Of a DNA stretch of 64,000 bases, positions 51,601 to 60,754 are shown in pieces (position 1 is the stretch's first letter; every line of letters starts with the position of its first letter). The position numbers and the translations under genes were made by a program. The notes under the pieces are model-generated. The model worked only from the letters and a program-made list of their open reading frames with translations, did no database searches and had not been told where the DNA came from. This DNA comes from Spiribacter salilacus. Its GTDB lineage: Bacteria > Pseudomonadota > Gammaproteobacteria > Nitrococcales > Nitrococcaceae. The DNA lies in assembly GCF_009649225.1 (NCBI RefSeq), contig NZ_WJPP01000002.1:124001-188000 (forward strand). Direction: 5' to 3'.

Positions 51601-52320
51601 TGGCTAACCGCTCGTGGTGTCTGTGGCTTATTCCCGGCCAACGCGGTAGGTGATGACACGGTGCTGTATACCGATGAAAATCGCACCGAAGAGCTAATAA
51701 CGCTGCACCATCTGCGTCAACAAAACGAAAAGCCCGAAGGCCGGCCCAATCAGTCTTTGGCCGACTTTGTGGCGCCTATAGACACGCAAAAGCCCGATTG
51801 GATGGGGGCCTTTGCCGTAACAACGGGCATTGGGATTGACGCACCGGTTGCCGAATTTGAGGCAGACAATGACGACTACAACGCCATTATGCTCAAGGCG
51901 CTGGCAGATCGACTGGCGGAGGCCTTCGCTGAAATGCTGCATACCAAAGTACGGCGTGAGATATGGGGCTATGCCGCCGATGAAGACTTGGATAATGCTG
52001 AGCTGATTGCCGAGGCTTACAAAGGCATTCGGCCAGCACCGGGTTACCCCGCCTGCCCTGATCACACCGAGAAGGATTTACTGTGGCAGCTGTTAGATGT
52101 TGATAACCGCATTGGCCTAAAACTGACCGAAAGTCGCGCCATGTACCCAACGGCTGCCGTGTCGGGTTGGTACTTTGGCCACCCCGACAGTCGCTATTTT
52201 GGGTTAGGACGCATTTACCGCGATCAGGTTGAGGATTACGCTACACGCAAAGGCATGAGTCGACGTGAAGTAGAACGATGGCTTGCGCCCAACCTCGGGT
52301 ATGAACCCGAAGACAGTTAA
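48619..52320 (+). CDS. metH: Cobalamin-dependent methionine synthase
   Basis: MetH transfers a methyl group from methyl-THF to homocysteine through methylcobalamin. The 1,233-residue product has all four modules: the homocysteine domain with zinc cysteines (G-L-N-C and G-G-C-C near 310), the pterin-binding domain (about 355-615), the B12 domain with D-V-H-D-I-G-K-N-I near 760, and the C-terminal AdoMet reactivation domain with [12 protein letters not shown] near 1,138. GGAG precedes ATG 48619. The 98-base leader is too short for a cobalamin riboswitch and shows none. Confidence 0.98.
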   Translation: MSARIDRLRQILAERIALLDCAMGTMIQSYALEEADFRGKRFADHPRDLKGNNDLLVLTRPDIILDIHRENLAAGADILETNTFSATQIAQADYGLEPLAREINVAAAQLARQACDEFEATDPSRPRLVAGAIGPTNRTASISPDVNDPGKRNVTFDELVETYREAAEGLIEGGADLLLVETIFDTLNAKAAIYALETLFEERGERWPVMISGTITDASGRTLSGQTTEAFWNSIRHARPFTVGLNCALGADLMRPFVQEISRVADTFVTIYPNAGLPNEFGEYDHSAEFMAKIMREFAESGFVNIIGGCCGTTPAHIRALAKMVDGLPPRPIPTPETAMKLSGLEPFNISASSLFVNIGERTNVTGSARFKRLIKEEDYDTALDVAREQVEGGAQMIDVNMDEGMLDASAAMERFLRLVSAEPDIARVPVMIDSSKWEAIEIGLKSVQGKSVVNSISLKEGEAPFLKQAGELRRHGAAVVIMAFDEQGQADTYERRIQICERAYRLLVDTLDFPPEDIIFDPNIFPVATGIPEHDRYAVDFIAATRWIKENLPHAKVSGGLSNISFSFRGNNAVREAMHSVFLYHAIREGLDMAIVNASQLEVYDDIDPELREHVEDVILARREDATERLLDLAERYKGQGMKRREEDLSWREQPVAKRLEHALVKGIAEYVDDDVEEARQQFDRPIEVIEGPLMDGMNVVGDLFGEGKMFLPQVVKSARVMKKAVAYLLPYIEEEKALSGNTDDEPAGRILLATVKGDVHDIGKNIVGVILQCNNFAVTDMGVMVPAEKILDAAIEHRADIIGLSGLITPSLDEMVNVAKEMERRGLKLPLLIGGATTSRVHTAVKIAPQYSAETIYVKDASRAVGVASNLVSDTRRSDFVASILEDYERVRTQHASRQKRQKWISLEQAQANRTPIDWSAWTPTRPNQPGIHVLEPALEELVPYIDWSPFFHAWELAGSYPKILDDEVVGEEARKLLDDAKAMLARIVKERWLTARGVCGLFPANAVGDDTVLYTDENRTEELITLHHLRQQNEKPEGRPNQSLADFVAPIDTQKPDWMGAFAVTTGIGIDAPVAEFEADNDDYNAIMLKALADRLAEAFAEMLHTKVRREIWGYAADEDLDNAELIAEAYKGIRPAPGYPACPDHTEKDLLWQLLDVDNRIGLKLTESRAMYPTAAVSGWYFGHPDSRYFGLGRIYRDQVEDYATRKGMSRREVERWLAPNLGYEPEDS

Positions 52321-52348
52321 CTTTGGCAAAAGAAAGGATGCGCATACC

Positions 52349-52891
52349 GTGTTAAAAAATCTGCTTTTCACACTGGCACTCGTGCTAATGGGTGCTTCCA
52401 GCGTCAACGCTCAATCGCTAGACGAGCCCATGGATGAGCCGTTACCCGAGCCCGAAGTGCGCGGCACGTTTGACGACTGGGTTGTCCGTTGTGGCCCTGC
52501 TGACCCCGATGCCTTTGGTGCAGAAGACCTCTGCGAGATGTATCAGCAGGTTAGCGAACAAGAAAGCGGGCAAACCGTTTTAGAGATGGTCATCGGCTAT
52601 CCGCCGGGCGAAAGCGAGCTTGTGGCACTAATGAGCTTACCGCTTGGCATACGCTTGCCACCGGGCGGGCAGCTGCGTGTGGAAGATCGAGAACCGGTCA
52701 GCTTCCCCATTCAGATTTGCATCGACTCGGGCTGCCGAGCCGACGTTGCGTTAGATGAAGAAACGGTTAGTGCCATGCGCAGCGGCATGGAGGCAGCCGT
52801 GGTCATCGCTGACCCACAAGGGCGTGGTGTTGCGCTGCCCATTTCACTGCGTGGCTTTTCAGCGGCACTTGACGAACTAGAAGGACTTTAA
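52349..52891 (+). CDS. IalB-like exported protein
   Basis: This 180-residue periplasmic protein resembles the invasion-associated locus B family: after a signal peptide (L-K-N-L-L-F-T-L-A-L-V-L, cleavage near N-A-Q, residue 21) comes G-T-F-D-D-W-V-V-R-C-G, the family hallmark, then paired cysteines (C at about 72 and the I-C-I-D-S-G-C pair). The biochemical role is unknown; the family is common outside pathogens. GTG 52349 with GAAAGGA upstream is preferred because the longer frame from 52283 overlaps metH and buries the signal peptide. Confidence 0.75.
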   Translation: MLKNLLFTLALVLMGASSVNAQSLDEPMDEPLPEPEVRGTFDDWVVRCGPADPDAFGAEDLCEMYQQVSEQESGQTVLEMVIGYPPGESELVALMSLPLGIRLPPGGQLRVEDREPVSFPIQICIDSGCRADVALDEETVSAMRSGMEAAVVIADPQGRGVALPISLRGFSAALDELEGL

Positions 52892-52895
52892 GCGA

Positions 52896-53216
52896 ATGAA
52901 TTTATTAATTAACCCGGGCGATGGTATTCACCTATCTGATGCACTGCGTGAGCATCTGCAAAGCAAGCTTGAGCCGGTTGAGCGCAAACATGGTGAGCGA
53001 CTCACGCGCATTGAAGCGCATTTCAAAGATGAAAATGCGCAAAAAGGCGGGCGAGATATTCGCTGCTTACTAGAAGCCCATCCTCGCGGGGCAGATCCCA
53101 TCGTTGCTGATGCACTGGAAGAAGACGCCTACACAGCAGCCCATCGGGCAGCCGGCAAACTCGACCGGGCCCTAGCAAGCCACTTCGACAAAGCGGATCG
53201 TATTCGCCGAGACTAA
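52896..53216 (+). CDS. HPF/RaiA-family ribosome hibernation protein
   Basis: This 106-residue product resembles short hibernation-promoting factors: V/I-x-L-S-D-A-L-R-E-H-L-Q-S-K-L near the start, a basic helix, and a C-terminal A-A-H-R-A-A-G-K-L-D-R-A-L segment, like the K-L-x-R-x-L end of the family. It would bind the 30S decoding region and stabilise idle ribosomes. It is not beside rpoN, the usual place for hpf. AAGGA precedes ATG 52896, four bases after the IalB-like stop. Confidence 0.75.
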   Translation: MNLLINPGDGIHLSDALREHLQSKLEPVERKHGERLTRIEAHFKDENAQKGGRDIRCLLEAHPRGADPIVADALEEDAYTAAHRAAGKLDRALASHFDKADRIRRD

Positions 53217-53234
53217 CGTTAGCAGTCCTATACC

Positions 53235-55418
53235 ATGGCATTACGCATCGCCGTTATTTTTATCCTATTGCCGGTGATGCTTGCCTGGTACTGGCTCGGC
53301 TTGTTAATTGATGAAGTCATTTTTCGGGGGTATCGATCGGTCAAGATCAAAGCCCCCGTCTTTATTATTGGTGTTCCAAGAAGTGGAACCACCGCATTGC
53401 ACGAAACACTGGCCAAAGATGCGCAATTTACAACAATGCGTGCCTGGGAGTGTCTTCTTGCCCCTGCTGTTAGCCACCGCTTTTTGCTGCGCGGACTTGT
53501 ACGTACTGACCGTAAGCTCGGCGCCCCGCTCATGCGTTTTGCCCGCTGGATACATCGCAGAGCCATCGAACCGCTCACCGGCGCCCATCCACTTAAAGCG
53601 CGTGCGCCAGAAGAAGATTACCTAACCCTTTTGCCGCATCTATCTGCCTTTATTTTGATTGTGGTCTTTCCGCGGTGGGAGCGGCTCTGGCGCATTGGCT
53701 CAGGCGATGCCCTGCTCAGCCGAGCCGAGCAACAACGCCTCATGCGGCGATATCGACGTGCCATTCAGCGGCATCTGTATTTTCACGGGCCTGCTGCCGG
53801 GCGATATTTAGCCAAAAATGCCAGCTTTGCCACCTTGGCCGGCTGTCTGTCAGACGCTTTTCCAGATGCCCGCCTAATCGCCTGTTTAAGAGAGCCAGAG
53901 GCGGTTGTGTCTTCGCAACTCTCCAGCCTGCTGCCGGCACTCGAGCTTTTACATGGACAGCGCCAAACCGCTTATTTACAAGAGCGCATGCTTAATCAAT
54001 TGCATCGGGCGTATCGCAGCCTACTCGATACATTGGCGCAATCCGCGCCAGATCGGGCAATCTATTTGCCACTTAATGCACAACGCCAAAATCTGTCGGC
54101 CTCGCTAAAAACCGCATACCAACATCTCGACCTGCCGCTGTCACCCGAATTTCAAGACTATTTAGAGCAAGCCGAACAGCGCGCGCGCACGCATCGCTCA
54201 AACCACAAACATACATTGGCCGGGCAAGGCTTAAACGAATCAACCATTCAATCTCAGTTTGGCGATATTGCCGATGATTTTGATTTTGCGCAGCAACATC
54301 CTCAGCCCGTTGCCGAGCGCAACCCGCCCCAGATGCCGCTACGCGTGGCACTGATTTGCGACTCACCGCCAGAGCGCAATGGCGTTGGCGCCTATTACAG
54401 CGATATTGCTGCTTATCTTACCGGCCGAGTCACTCACGTCTCGCTAATCAGCCCAGGGGCAGAGGCCCACCCCATGCCAATTTGGCTGTCGCTCGCGCTA
54501 CCCGGAGACGACACCCAAAAACTTAAGCTACCCTCACCCTTTGCGTTTTGGCGGTATTTACATAGCCTTAACCCGCATGCGGTGGTTATTTCCGCGCCGG
54601 GGCCCTTTGGCATTTTGGCAGCTTGGGCGGGTAAACGATTAGGCGCAAAGGTCATTTTTGGTCTGCATACCGACTATGAAGCGCTTGCCGAAATGTACTG
54701 GGGCCCTGTCCTTCGGCGGGTCAATCGGTTTTTTATGGCCCGAATTAATCGCTTTATTATTCGTCGCAGTGATGTGGTGGTAAGCAACTCAGCGCAAATG
54801 CAGCAGCTTGCCGCGTCTCTCCAGGCCAAGGCGGTTGCTACGGTGGGCACGCCGGTGCCACATCGGTTTTTAGACACGATACCAAAGCCGCCAACCACAC
54901 CCCCACAAAAAGTGCTATTTATTGGCAGGCTGTCGGCCGAAAAAAATATCGAAGCGGTGTTGGAGGCCGCTCGGCAACTGCCCGACCTGCAGTTTACGAT
55001 TGCTGGCGATGGCCCTTTGCGCGATACCGTTCAAGCCGCCGCCACGGCGCAAGCCAATGTGCATTATCTCGGCTGGATGGAGCGCAGCGCGCTTATCCCC
55101 ACACTCGATGCGGCTGACATCTTGGTATTGCCCTCAGAGGTAGAAGCCTTTGGTACGGTTGCGCTTGAGGCGTTAAGCCGGGCGCGTATCACGCTTGTCT
55201 CTGCCGGTTGCGGTATTGCCGATTGGCCAGAGTTTAAAGACGCCCTGTGGGTGATGGCGCCTCAACAATCAGTTACCACAGCACTGCAAGAAATTCTCAA
55301 AACACCCGCAGACACGCTGGGCATACGCGCAGAGCAAGGCCGTGAAGCGGCAAAGCAGATGACGCAACGCTGCATTGATGAGTGGGTTGAGCTATTGAAT
55401 GGAGCGCCCCGCACATGA
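53235..55418 (+). CDS. Sulfotransferase-glycosyltransferase (GT4) fusion
   Basis: This is a single 727-residue open frame. After an N-terminal membrane helix (about 5-24), residues 40-330 resemble a PAPS-dependent sulfotransferase (Sulfotransfer_3): the phosphosulfate loop G-V-P-R-S-G-T-T-A-L-H (46-56) and a C-L-R-E-P-E-A-V-V-S-S segment near 217-227. Residues 369-727 are a GT-B, GT4-type glycosyltransferase, with E-R-N-G-V-G-A-Y near 380, G-R-L-S-A-E-K-N near 564 and the P-S-E-V-E-A-F-G-T-V-A-L-E-A acceptor/donor motif near 635. No stop separates the halves. The substrate is unknown. It overlaps the deacetylase-like gene by ATGA. Confidence 0.85.
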   Translation: MALRIAVIFILLPVMLAWYWLGLLIDEVIFRGYRSVKIKAPVFIIGVPRSGTTALHETLAKDAQFTTMRAWECLLAPAVSHRFLLRGLVRTDRKLGAPLMRFARWIHRRAIEPLTGAHPLKARAPEEDYLTLLPHLSAFILIVVFPRWERLWRIGSGDALLSRAEQQRLMRRYRRAIQRHLYFHGPAAGRYLAKNASFATLAGCLSDAFPDARLIACLREPEAVVSSQLSSLLPALELLHGQRQTAYLQERMLNQLHRAYRSLLDTLAQSAPDRAIYLPLNAQRQNLSASLKTAYQHLDLPLSPEFQDYLEQAEQRARTHRSNHKHTLAGQGLNESTIQSQFGDIADDFDFAQQHPQPVAERNPPQMPLRVALICDSPPERNGVGAYYSDIAAYLTGRVTHVSLISPGAEAHPMPIWLSLALPGDDTQKLKLPSPFAFWRYLHSLNPHAVVISAPGPFGILAAWAGKRLGAKVIFGLHTDYEALAEMYWGPVLRRVNRFFMARINRFIIRRSDVVVSNSAQMQQLAASLQAKAVATVGTPVPHRFLDTIPKPPTTPPQKVLFIGRLSAEKNIEAVLEAARQLPDLQFTIAGDGPLRDTVQAAATAQANVHYLGWMERSALIPTLDAADILVLPSEVEAFGTVALEALSRARITLVSAGCGIADWPEFKDALWVMAPQQSVTTALQEILKTPADTLGIRAEQGREAAKQMTQRCIDEWVELLNGAPRT

Positions 55419-56095
55419 ATATCATGCTGAGCATTCATGATGTGATGCCACGGCACCTGACAGCGGTCAGTCAGCTAATTGAGAAAACCCGCGCATTGGG
55501 TTGGCCGCCCGCCACATTGCTTGTGGTGCCGCATGCAGACTGGTCTGCCGAGCAAATTGACCAACTTAAAAGCTGGTCAGCACAAGGCCATCCGCTAGCC
55601 GGCCATGGTTGGACGCATCATGTTGAGCAGTTTGGGGGATGGTGGCACCGTCTGCACAGCGCACTTATTTCGCGCGATGTGGCCGAGCATTTAGCACTGG
55701 ATGCAAATGGCATCTTAGCCCTCATGCGCCGCTGCCATGGCTGGTTTGCTGATCAGGGCCTGCCTGCGCCAACCTTGTATGTGCCACCCGCCTGGGCACT
55801 GGGCAATCTGCCTACTCGGCGCCTAACAGAGCAACCTTTTGAAGCGGTAGAAACACTACGCGGAATTTTAACCATTAAAACAGGGCGGCGGGATTATCGT
55901 GCGCTGCTGGGTTATGAGGCGGATAACGCCCTCCGCGCACTGGCATTACGCACCAGCAACGCGGCTAATCGCCGCTGGGCCGCATCTCAAGGGTTAAGAA
56001 TAGGCCTGCACCCACCAGATGCAGACCTCTTACTAGCAGCAGATCTTTGGAACGATCTAACGCGCTTTAGCCCGCGTCTGCCAAAAGCCGATTAA
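55415..56095 (+). CDS. Polysaccharide deacetylase-like protein (DUF2334)
   Basis: This 226-residue protein of the divergent NodB/DUF2334 deacetylase fold starts [11 protein letters not shown], with the catalytic acid/metal pair H-D (8-9), the zinc motif G-H-G-W-T-H-H (about 63-69) and P-P-A-W-A-L-G-N in the substrate loop. No signal peptide is present, so it acts in the cytosol. Its ATGA overlap with the upstream sulfotransferase-GT4 gene suggests action on the same product, most likely removal of an N-acetyl group from the sugar. It overlaps convergent sodA by 29 bases. Confidence 0.85.
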   Translation: MNIMLSIHDVMPRHLTAVSQLIEKTRALGWPPATLLVVPHADWSAEQIDQLKSWSAQGHPLAGHGWTHHVEQFGGWWHRLHSALISRDVAEHLALDANGILALMRRCHGWFADQGLPAPTLYVPPAWALGNLPTRRLTEQPFEAVETLRGILTIKTGRRDYRALLGYEADNALRALALRTSNAANRRWAASQGLRIGLHPPDADLLLAADLWNDLTRFSPRLPKAD

Positions 56096-56672
56096 CCTCA
56101 TCCCAGTTAACGACTTCCCAAAATGCCGCCACATAGTCGGGCCGGCGATTCTGATAGCGCAGGTAGTAGGCATGCTCCCAAACATCTAGGCCCAAAATGG
56201 GTGCGCCCTTGTCTTCGGCCACATCCATAATCGGGTTATCTTGATTGGGAGTAGAGGTGACTTTGACACCCTGCGGAGTGGCGATTAACCAGGCCCAACC
56301 TGAGCCAAATCGACCTAGGGCCGCATTAGTAAACTGCTCTTGGAAAGCATCAAAACTGCCAAAGGCCGAATCGATGGCACTGGCTACCGCACCGGTGGGA
56401 GCGCCGCCGCCATTGGGTGATAGCATCTTCCAAAATAATGAGTGGTTGTAATGCCCACCGCCATTATTACGCACAGCCGCAGGCAAACCGGAGACCTGCT
56501 TGAGAAGTGACTCAAGCGCCTCACCCTCATGCGCGGTGCCGGCGATTGCGTCGTTGAGCTTGGTAACATAGGTGTTGTGATGCTTGGTATGGTGGATTTC
56601 CATTGTCATCGGATCAATCGCACGATCCAGCGCATCGTAATCATAAGTCAGCTCAGGCAAAGTAAACGCCAT
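56067..56672 (-). CDS. sodA: Superoxide dismutase, manganese-type
   Basis: SodA dismutates superoxide in the cytosol. The 201-residue product has metal ligands His27 (I-H-H-T-K-H-H-N), the [10 protein letters not shown] segment, and D-V-W-E-H-A-Y-Y with Asp and His. The residue set T-P-N-Q-D and [15 protein letters not shown] is closer to Mn-type than Fe-type SODs, though metal choice cannot be proved from sequence. AAGGAG precedes ATG 56672. It diverges from the SHOCT lipoprotein. Confidence 0.9.
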   Translation of the reverse strand: MAFTLPELTYDYDALDRAIDPMTMEIHHTKHHNTYVTKLNDAIAGTAHEGEALESLLKQVSGLPAAVRNNGGGHYNHSLFWKMLSPNGGGAPTGAVASAIDSAFGSFDAFQEQFTNAALGRFGSGWAWLIATPQGVKVTSTPNQDNPIMDVAEDKGAPILGLDVWEHAYYLRYQNRRPDYVAAFWEVVNWDEVNRLLADAG

Positions 56673-56707
56673 AGCAAATCTCCTTGTTGATGTTTATTGA
56701 CCAATAA

Positions 56708-56724
56708 AGTACCACACCGGTACT
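56708..56724. repeat. Inverted repeat between sodA and the lipoprotein gene
   Basis: AGTACC-N5-GGTACT is a perfect 6-bp inverted repeat in the 102-base divergent region, 16 bases from the lipoprotein -10. It may be an operator for one or both genes; the binding protein is unknown. Confidence 0.5.
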
Positions 56725-56739
56725 CATTCTGTGTTGGTG

Positions 56740-56745
56740 TATAAT
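56740..56745 (+). promoter_or_regulatory. Candidate -10 element for the SHOCT lipoprotein gene
   Basis: A perfect TATAAT lies 30 bases before the ATG at 56775. No good -35 is found at 16-18 bases; the inverted repeat at 56708-56724 overlaps that position, so an activator may be required. Confidence 0.5.
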
Positions 56746-56774
56746 CCGACCTAGTAAAAATGAAGAGGGTTCAC

Positions 56775-57311
56775 ATGAAAATTCAACCACTACTCTTTGG
56801 GGCTCCAATCGTACTGGCACTTAGTGCTTGTGGTGGGTCGGTGCCAACGCTCGATTTTATGGGTGGCGGAAGAGTCGTTAATGCTGAATCCGTAGACCCA
56901 AGCTCGGTAGTGGTCAGCACAGACTTACCGGAACTAACAGCGCAGCAAACCGGCCTATACAATAGCGCGCGGGCAGCCAATTGCCGCACCGTGCCAGGGC
57001 GTCAAGCGGCATTTGATGCGGCGTTAAACGAACTGCGTGAAAAAGCCGCACAAGATGGGGCAGATCATCTTCGCATTAATGGTATTGGGCCATTAGAAGA
57101 GCGGGGCGACTGCAGCATGCAAGTATTTCGTATGAATGGCACCGGTTATGCACACCTGCCCGATACGCCTGAAGCAGCTGCCTCCGCACCGTCAATAGAA
57201 GATTCGCTAACCACACGGCTTGAAGAAATTGATGCCTTGTTAGATCGCGGCCTGATTAATCGCGAGGAGCATGACGACCTGCGTCAACGCATTCTCGACC
57301 AAGCTTACTAA
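56775..57311 (+). CDS. Lipoprotein with C-terminal SHOCT domain
   Basis: This 178-residue predicted lipoprotein has signal peptide M-K-I-Q-P-L-L-F-G-A-P-I and lipobox L-S-A-C (Cys19), then a middle domain containing A-A-N-C-R-T-V and D-G-A-D-H-L-R, resembling DUF4156-like lipoproteins. The C-terminus (about 146-178) is a SHOCT motif: R-L-E-E-I-D-A-L-L-D-R-G-L-I-N-R-E-E-H. The function is unknown. AGAGGG precedes ATG 56775; a Met five codons upstream would spoil the signal peptide. Confidence 0.85.
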   Translation: MKIQPLLFGAPIVLALSACGGSVPTLDFMGGGRVVNAESVDPSSVVVSTDLPELTAQQTGLYNSARAANCRTVPGRQAAFDAALNELREKAAQDGADHLRINGIGPLEERGDCSMQVFRMNGTGYAHLPDTPEAAASAPSIEDSLTTRLEEIDALLDRGLINREEHDDLRQRILDQAY

Positions 57312-57322
57312 AGGCGATTGCC

Positions 57323-58192
57323 TTGCATCGCTCAGCGCTGCCAGGCGCCTTTGTTTTGCTTTGGAGCACCGGTTTTATCGGTGCTCGCTTGGCAGACCCG
57401 TACATCGAGCCGTTAACGCTGCTCGCCATTCGTATGGTTATTGCTGCCAGCCTATTAGCCGTCATTGCGCTGGTTACACGCGCATCTTGGCCTGAATCGC
57501 TACGCATGGCATTGCATATCGCCATTGCCGGGCTGTTAGTGCATGCCACTTATTTAAGCGGCGTTTTTATTGCTATTAATTTAGGCCAAGCGGCGGGGGT
57601 TACGGCTATTTTGGTGGCTCTGCAGCCGCTGCTAACGGCCACTTTAGTGGGGCCTTTACTTGGCGAGCAGGTTACCCGCTGGCAATGGCTTGGCCTTATC
57701 CTCGGCTTACTCGGCGTTATCTTTGTGATATCGGGTCGTATCGAGGGCGGCATCATCACCGCTGGCACACTCGCCGCCAGCTTATTTGCATTAATTGGCA
57801 TCACGCTAGGCACCTTGTACCAAAAGCGCTTTTGCTCGCATGCCGATTTACGCAGTGGCGGCGCCATTCAGTTTGCCGCCAGCGCCATCGTACTCATTCC
57901 TGCCGCATTATTGCTTGAAACCCAAACCATTGAGTGGACGGGCGAGCTGATCTTTGCACTGGCCTGGTTAGTGTTGGTGTTATCGGTGGGGGCCATTGGC
58001 CTGCTCTACACGTTAATACGTCGAGGCGATGCCTCACGCGTTGCCAGTCTTTTTTATCTCGCACCACCATTTACGGTTTTGCTAGCATGGTTATTCTTTG
58101 GCGAGCAATTGGGCCCCAGCGCACTGCTCGGGTTGGCGGTGGTTGTAATGGGCGTTGCCCTAGTACAACGCCGTCCCGCGGCAACGACTTAA
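57323..58192 (+). CDS. EamA-family (DMT) transporter
   Basis: This 289-residue membrane protein has two EamA repeats. F-V-L-L-W-S-T-G-F-I-G-A-R (residues 10-22) is the family N-terminal motif, and the second half ends in L-A-W-L-F-F-G-E-Q-L-G-P. Substrate is unknown. The start is TTG 57323, with AAAGGCG eleven bases upstream; no ATG or GTG gives a full first helix. It lies 11 bases after the lipoprotein gene and 13 before the DUF2058 gene. Confidence 0.88.
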   Translation: MHRSALPGAFVLLWSTGFIGARLADPYIEPLTLLAIRMVIAASLLAVIALVTRASWPESLRMALHIAIAGLLVHATYLSGVFIAINLGQAAGVTAILVALQPLLTATLVGPLLGEQVTRWQWLGLILGLLGVIFVISGRIEGGIITAGTLAASLFALIGITLGTLYQKRFCSHADLRSGGAIQFAASAIVLIPAALLLETQTIEWTGELIFALAWLVLVLSVGAIGLLYTLIRRGDASRVASLFYLAPPFTVLLAWLFFGEQLGPSALLGLAVVVMGVALVQRRPAATT

Positions 58193-58205
58193 GAGCGGAA
58201 TCTAC

Positions 58206-58730
58206 ATGAGTGATAGCTTACGCGATCAGCTGCTAAAAGCCGGGCTTGCCAAGGAGCAAGACCTGCGTAAAGTCAAAACCCAAAAGCGGCAGAAACGCCG
58301 CCGAGGCGAGGCAGATACCGAGCAAGACGCCGCGCGCTCTGCTGCTGCACAAAAAGAAGCCGATCAGCGAGCACGCGATCGCACCTTAAATCGACGGCGC
58401 CAAGAAGAGCAGCAACGCGCAGCCGATGAACATGCGGCTCGGCAAATGGTGATCGATGCGGAAATTGAGCATGGGGGCGATGTGCGGTTTAACTTTACGC
58501 ATAAAGACCGCATTCGGCCGATTTATGTGTCGGCTGAGCAGCGCCAGCAGCTTGCCGATGGCAAGCTAGCAATTGCCCGTACGCGGGGGCGTTATCGGTT
58601 AATTCCCGTTGAGCTTGTCGAAAAAATTCGCGCCCGAGCGGATTTTTTAATTGCCTGGAGCCCAACCGATCAGTCTAGTGATGAGGCCGCTTATCCCGAT
58701 CATCCAGTGCCGGATGATTTAATTTGGTAG
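58206..58730 (+). CDS. DUF2058 (YaiL-like) protein
   Basis: This 174-residue product starts with M-S-D-S-L-R-D-Q-L-L-K-A-G-L-A, followed by a highly charged Arg/Gln/Ala-rich coiled coil (about 20-85) and a compact C-terminal domain with F-N-F-T-H-K-D-R-I-R-P-I-Y-V. This matches the YaiL family, described as nucleoprotein or polynucleotide-associated, of undefined function. The end overlaps convergent oligopeptidase B by 31 bases. Confidence 0.9.
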   Translation: MSDSLRDQLLKAGLAKEQDLRKVKTQKRQKRRRGEADTEQDAARSAAAQKEADQRARDRTLNRRRQEEQQRAADEHAARQMVIDAEIEHGGDVRFNFTHKDRIRPIYVSAEQRQQLADGKLAIARTRGRYRLIPVELVEKIRARADFLIAWSPTDQSSDEAAYPDHPVPDDLIW

Positions 58731-60754
58731 GCACGCAGTAAAAACGCGTAGCGATACGCCACCTCTTCAAGATACTCAAACCGCCCAGCAGCCCCACCGT
58801 GCCCTGCACTCATATTGGTGCGCAGTAATATCTCGTTGGGGCTTTGGCTTTCGGCACGCAATCGGGCCACCCATTTTGCTGGCTCCCAATAGGTTACCCG
58901 TGGGTCAGACACACCAGCGGTTACCAGCATCGTGGGGTAGGTCTGGGCCTTAATGTTGTCGTACGGAGAATACGCGGCAATGGTGGCGTAATCAGTGGCA
59001 TCCAATAGCGGATTACCCCACTCCGGCCATTCGGGTGGGGTCAGCGGAAGGCTGTCATCGAGCATCGTATTCAGGCAGTCCACAAACGGCACATCGGCAA
59101 CGGCGGCATGAAAAAGCTCTGGGCGGCGGTTAAGCACTGCCCCAACCACCATCCCACCTGCGCTACCCCCATGTAGGGTTATCCTTCCAGCGCCGGTGTA
59201 GCCTTGGGCAACCAGTGCCTCAGCCGCCGCAATGGTGTCGTTAAACGTATTCTCTTTTAACCGCCCACGCCCTTCTCGATACCAACGATAACCGCGCTCA
59301 CGCCCACCACGAACATGCGCAATGGCATAAACAAACCCCCGATCCACAAGCGATAAACGATTGGGTGAAAACCCCGGCAGCTCGCTAATGCCATACGCGC
59401 CATAAACATAGAGGAGTAATGGCGAATCTGCGCTCGGCGGATGGTTTCGATGATAAAACAACGACACAGGCACCTGCTCGCCATCGGGCGCAGGTGCTTG
59501 AATGCGCTGACTTACATAATCCGAAGCTGTATGCCCTGAGGGAATCACCTGCTGTTTGCGGAGCACCCGCTCACGCGTATCCATCGCGTAGTCGTAAACC
59601 TCTGCAGGGCGGGTAAAACTACTGCGCACAAAACGCAACGTATCGGTGGCATATTCAAAACCGGGCACAAGCCCTAGCTCAACACAAATCTCATCATCGT
59701 CAATGACATGCTCATTGCCACTGACTAAAGAGCGAACCACAATCCTTGGCGTAGCCTCGGTCAGCTCTTCTCTAACCAACCAATGCTCAAAAACCAACAT
59801 GCTCTCAATTAACCGCCCAGGCTCATGATCAATCCACGGCTGCCAGTCTGCTCGCGTAGTTGCACCAATCGGCGCCCGGCAAATACAAAAATCTTCAGCG
59901 CCATTCGCGTTGGTTAAAATTAACCACTCTGAGCCGGAGTCGCTCACGGAATACTCTACATCGCGTTCACGCGGAGCAATCACTCGTGGCGCCATATCTG
60001 GGCGTGCTGCCTCTAGCCAGCGCACCTCTGAGGTGGTGTGATCGTGGCTGTCGATCAACAAAAAGCGACCACTCTCCGTTGGCTCAACGCTCAAGAAAAA
60101 CCCAGGGTCCGCTTCGGTATACACCAGCCGGTCATCGCTGGCTGGCGCACCTAGGCAATGCCGATAAACCCATCGCGGGCGATATTCCTCATCAATACGG
60201 GTGTAGAGAAACTGGGCAGAGTCACTGGCCCAAGCCACATCGCCCCGGGCATCTTCAATCTGCTCGGGAAGATCTTTGCCGGTTTGTAAGTCTCGAATAT
60301 GCAGCACAAACGCCTCAGCACCCACCCGGTCAACCGCGTACACCAAATAGCGATGGTTTGGGCTATGTACCGCACTGCCAAGGCGAAAGTAGTCACTGCC
60401 GGCTGCTTCGGCATCTCCATCAAGTAATAATTGCTCATCGGCGTCGGCTGGCGAATCTATGGGGCGGCGACATACCAACGGCTGCTGTCCGCCTTCGCGA
60501 TATCGGGTGTAATAAAGCCAAGGCCCATCCGGCGATGGCACACTGCTATCGTCTTCTCGCAAGCGGCCGCGCAACTCTTTTACAAGCGCTTTGCGTAAGG
60601 GCTCTACCGATTCCATCACGCTGTTGGCGTAGTCGTTTTCTGCTTCTAAAAAGGCTCGAATTGCCGGGTCTAATTGCTGCGGATCCTGCATCGCCTCTCG
60701 CCAGTTTGCATCTCGCAACCAGGCGTAGGGGTCGTGATTGTGTGAAGGATTCAT
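58700..60754 (-). CDS. ptrB: Oligopeptidase B (S9 prolyl oligopeptidase family)
   Basis: This 684-residue serine peptidase cleaves short peptides, usually after basic residues. The N-terminus has D-P-Y-A-W-L-R-D, followed by a seven-bladed propeller and an alpha/beta hydrolase domain. The catalytic Ser is in G-G-S-A-G-G (near 525), Asp in V-S-D-P-R-V, and His in S-A-G-H-G-G-A-A-G-R-F. It overlaps the downstream EamA gene by ATGA, so they form a two-gene transcript. The start at ATG 60754 gives the family N-terminus. Confidence 0.94.
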   Translation of the reverse strand: MNPSHNHDPYAWLRDANWREAMQDPQQLDPAIRAFLEAENDYANSVMESVEPLRKALVKELRGRLREDDSSVPSPDGPWLYYTRYREGGQQPLVCRRPIDSPADADEQLLLDGDAEAAGSDYFRLGSAVHSPNHRYLVYAVDRVGAEAFVLHIRDLQTGKDLPEQIEDARGDVAWASDSAQFLYTRIDEEYRPRWVYRHCLGAPASDDRLVYTEADPGFFLSVEPTESGRFLLIDSHDHTTSEVRWLEAARPDMAPRVIAPRERDVEYSVSDSGSEWLILTNANGAEDFCICRAPIGATTRADWQPWIDHEPGRLIESMLVFEHWLVREELTEATPRIVVRSLVSGNEHVIDDDEICVELGLVPGFEYATDTLRFVRSSFTRPAEVYDYAMDTRERVLRKQQVIPSGHTASDYVSQRIQAPAPDGEQVPVSLFYHRNHPPSADSPLLLYVYGAYGISELPGFSPNRLSLVDRGFVYAIAHVRGGRERGYRWYREGRGRLKENTFNDTIAAAEALVAQGYTGAGRITLHGGSAGGMVVGAVLNRRPELFHAAVADVPFVDCLNTMLDDSLPLTPPEWPEWGNPLLDATDYATIAAYSPYDNIKAQTYPTMLVTAGVSDPRVTYWEPAKWVARLRAESQSPNEILLRTNMSAGHGGAAGRFEYLEEVAYRYAFLLRAYQIKSSGTG

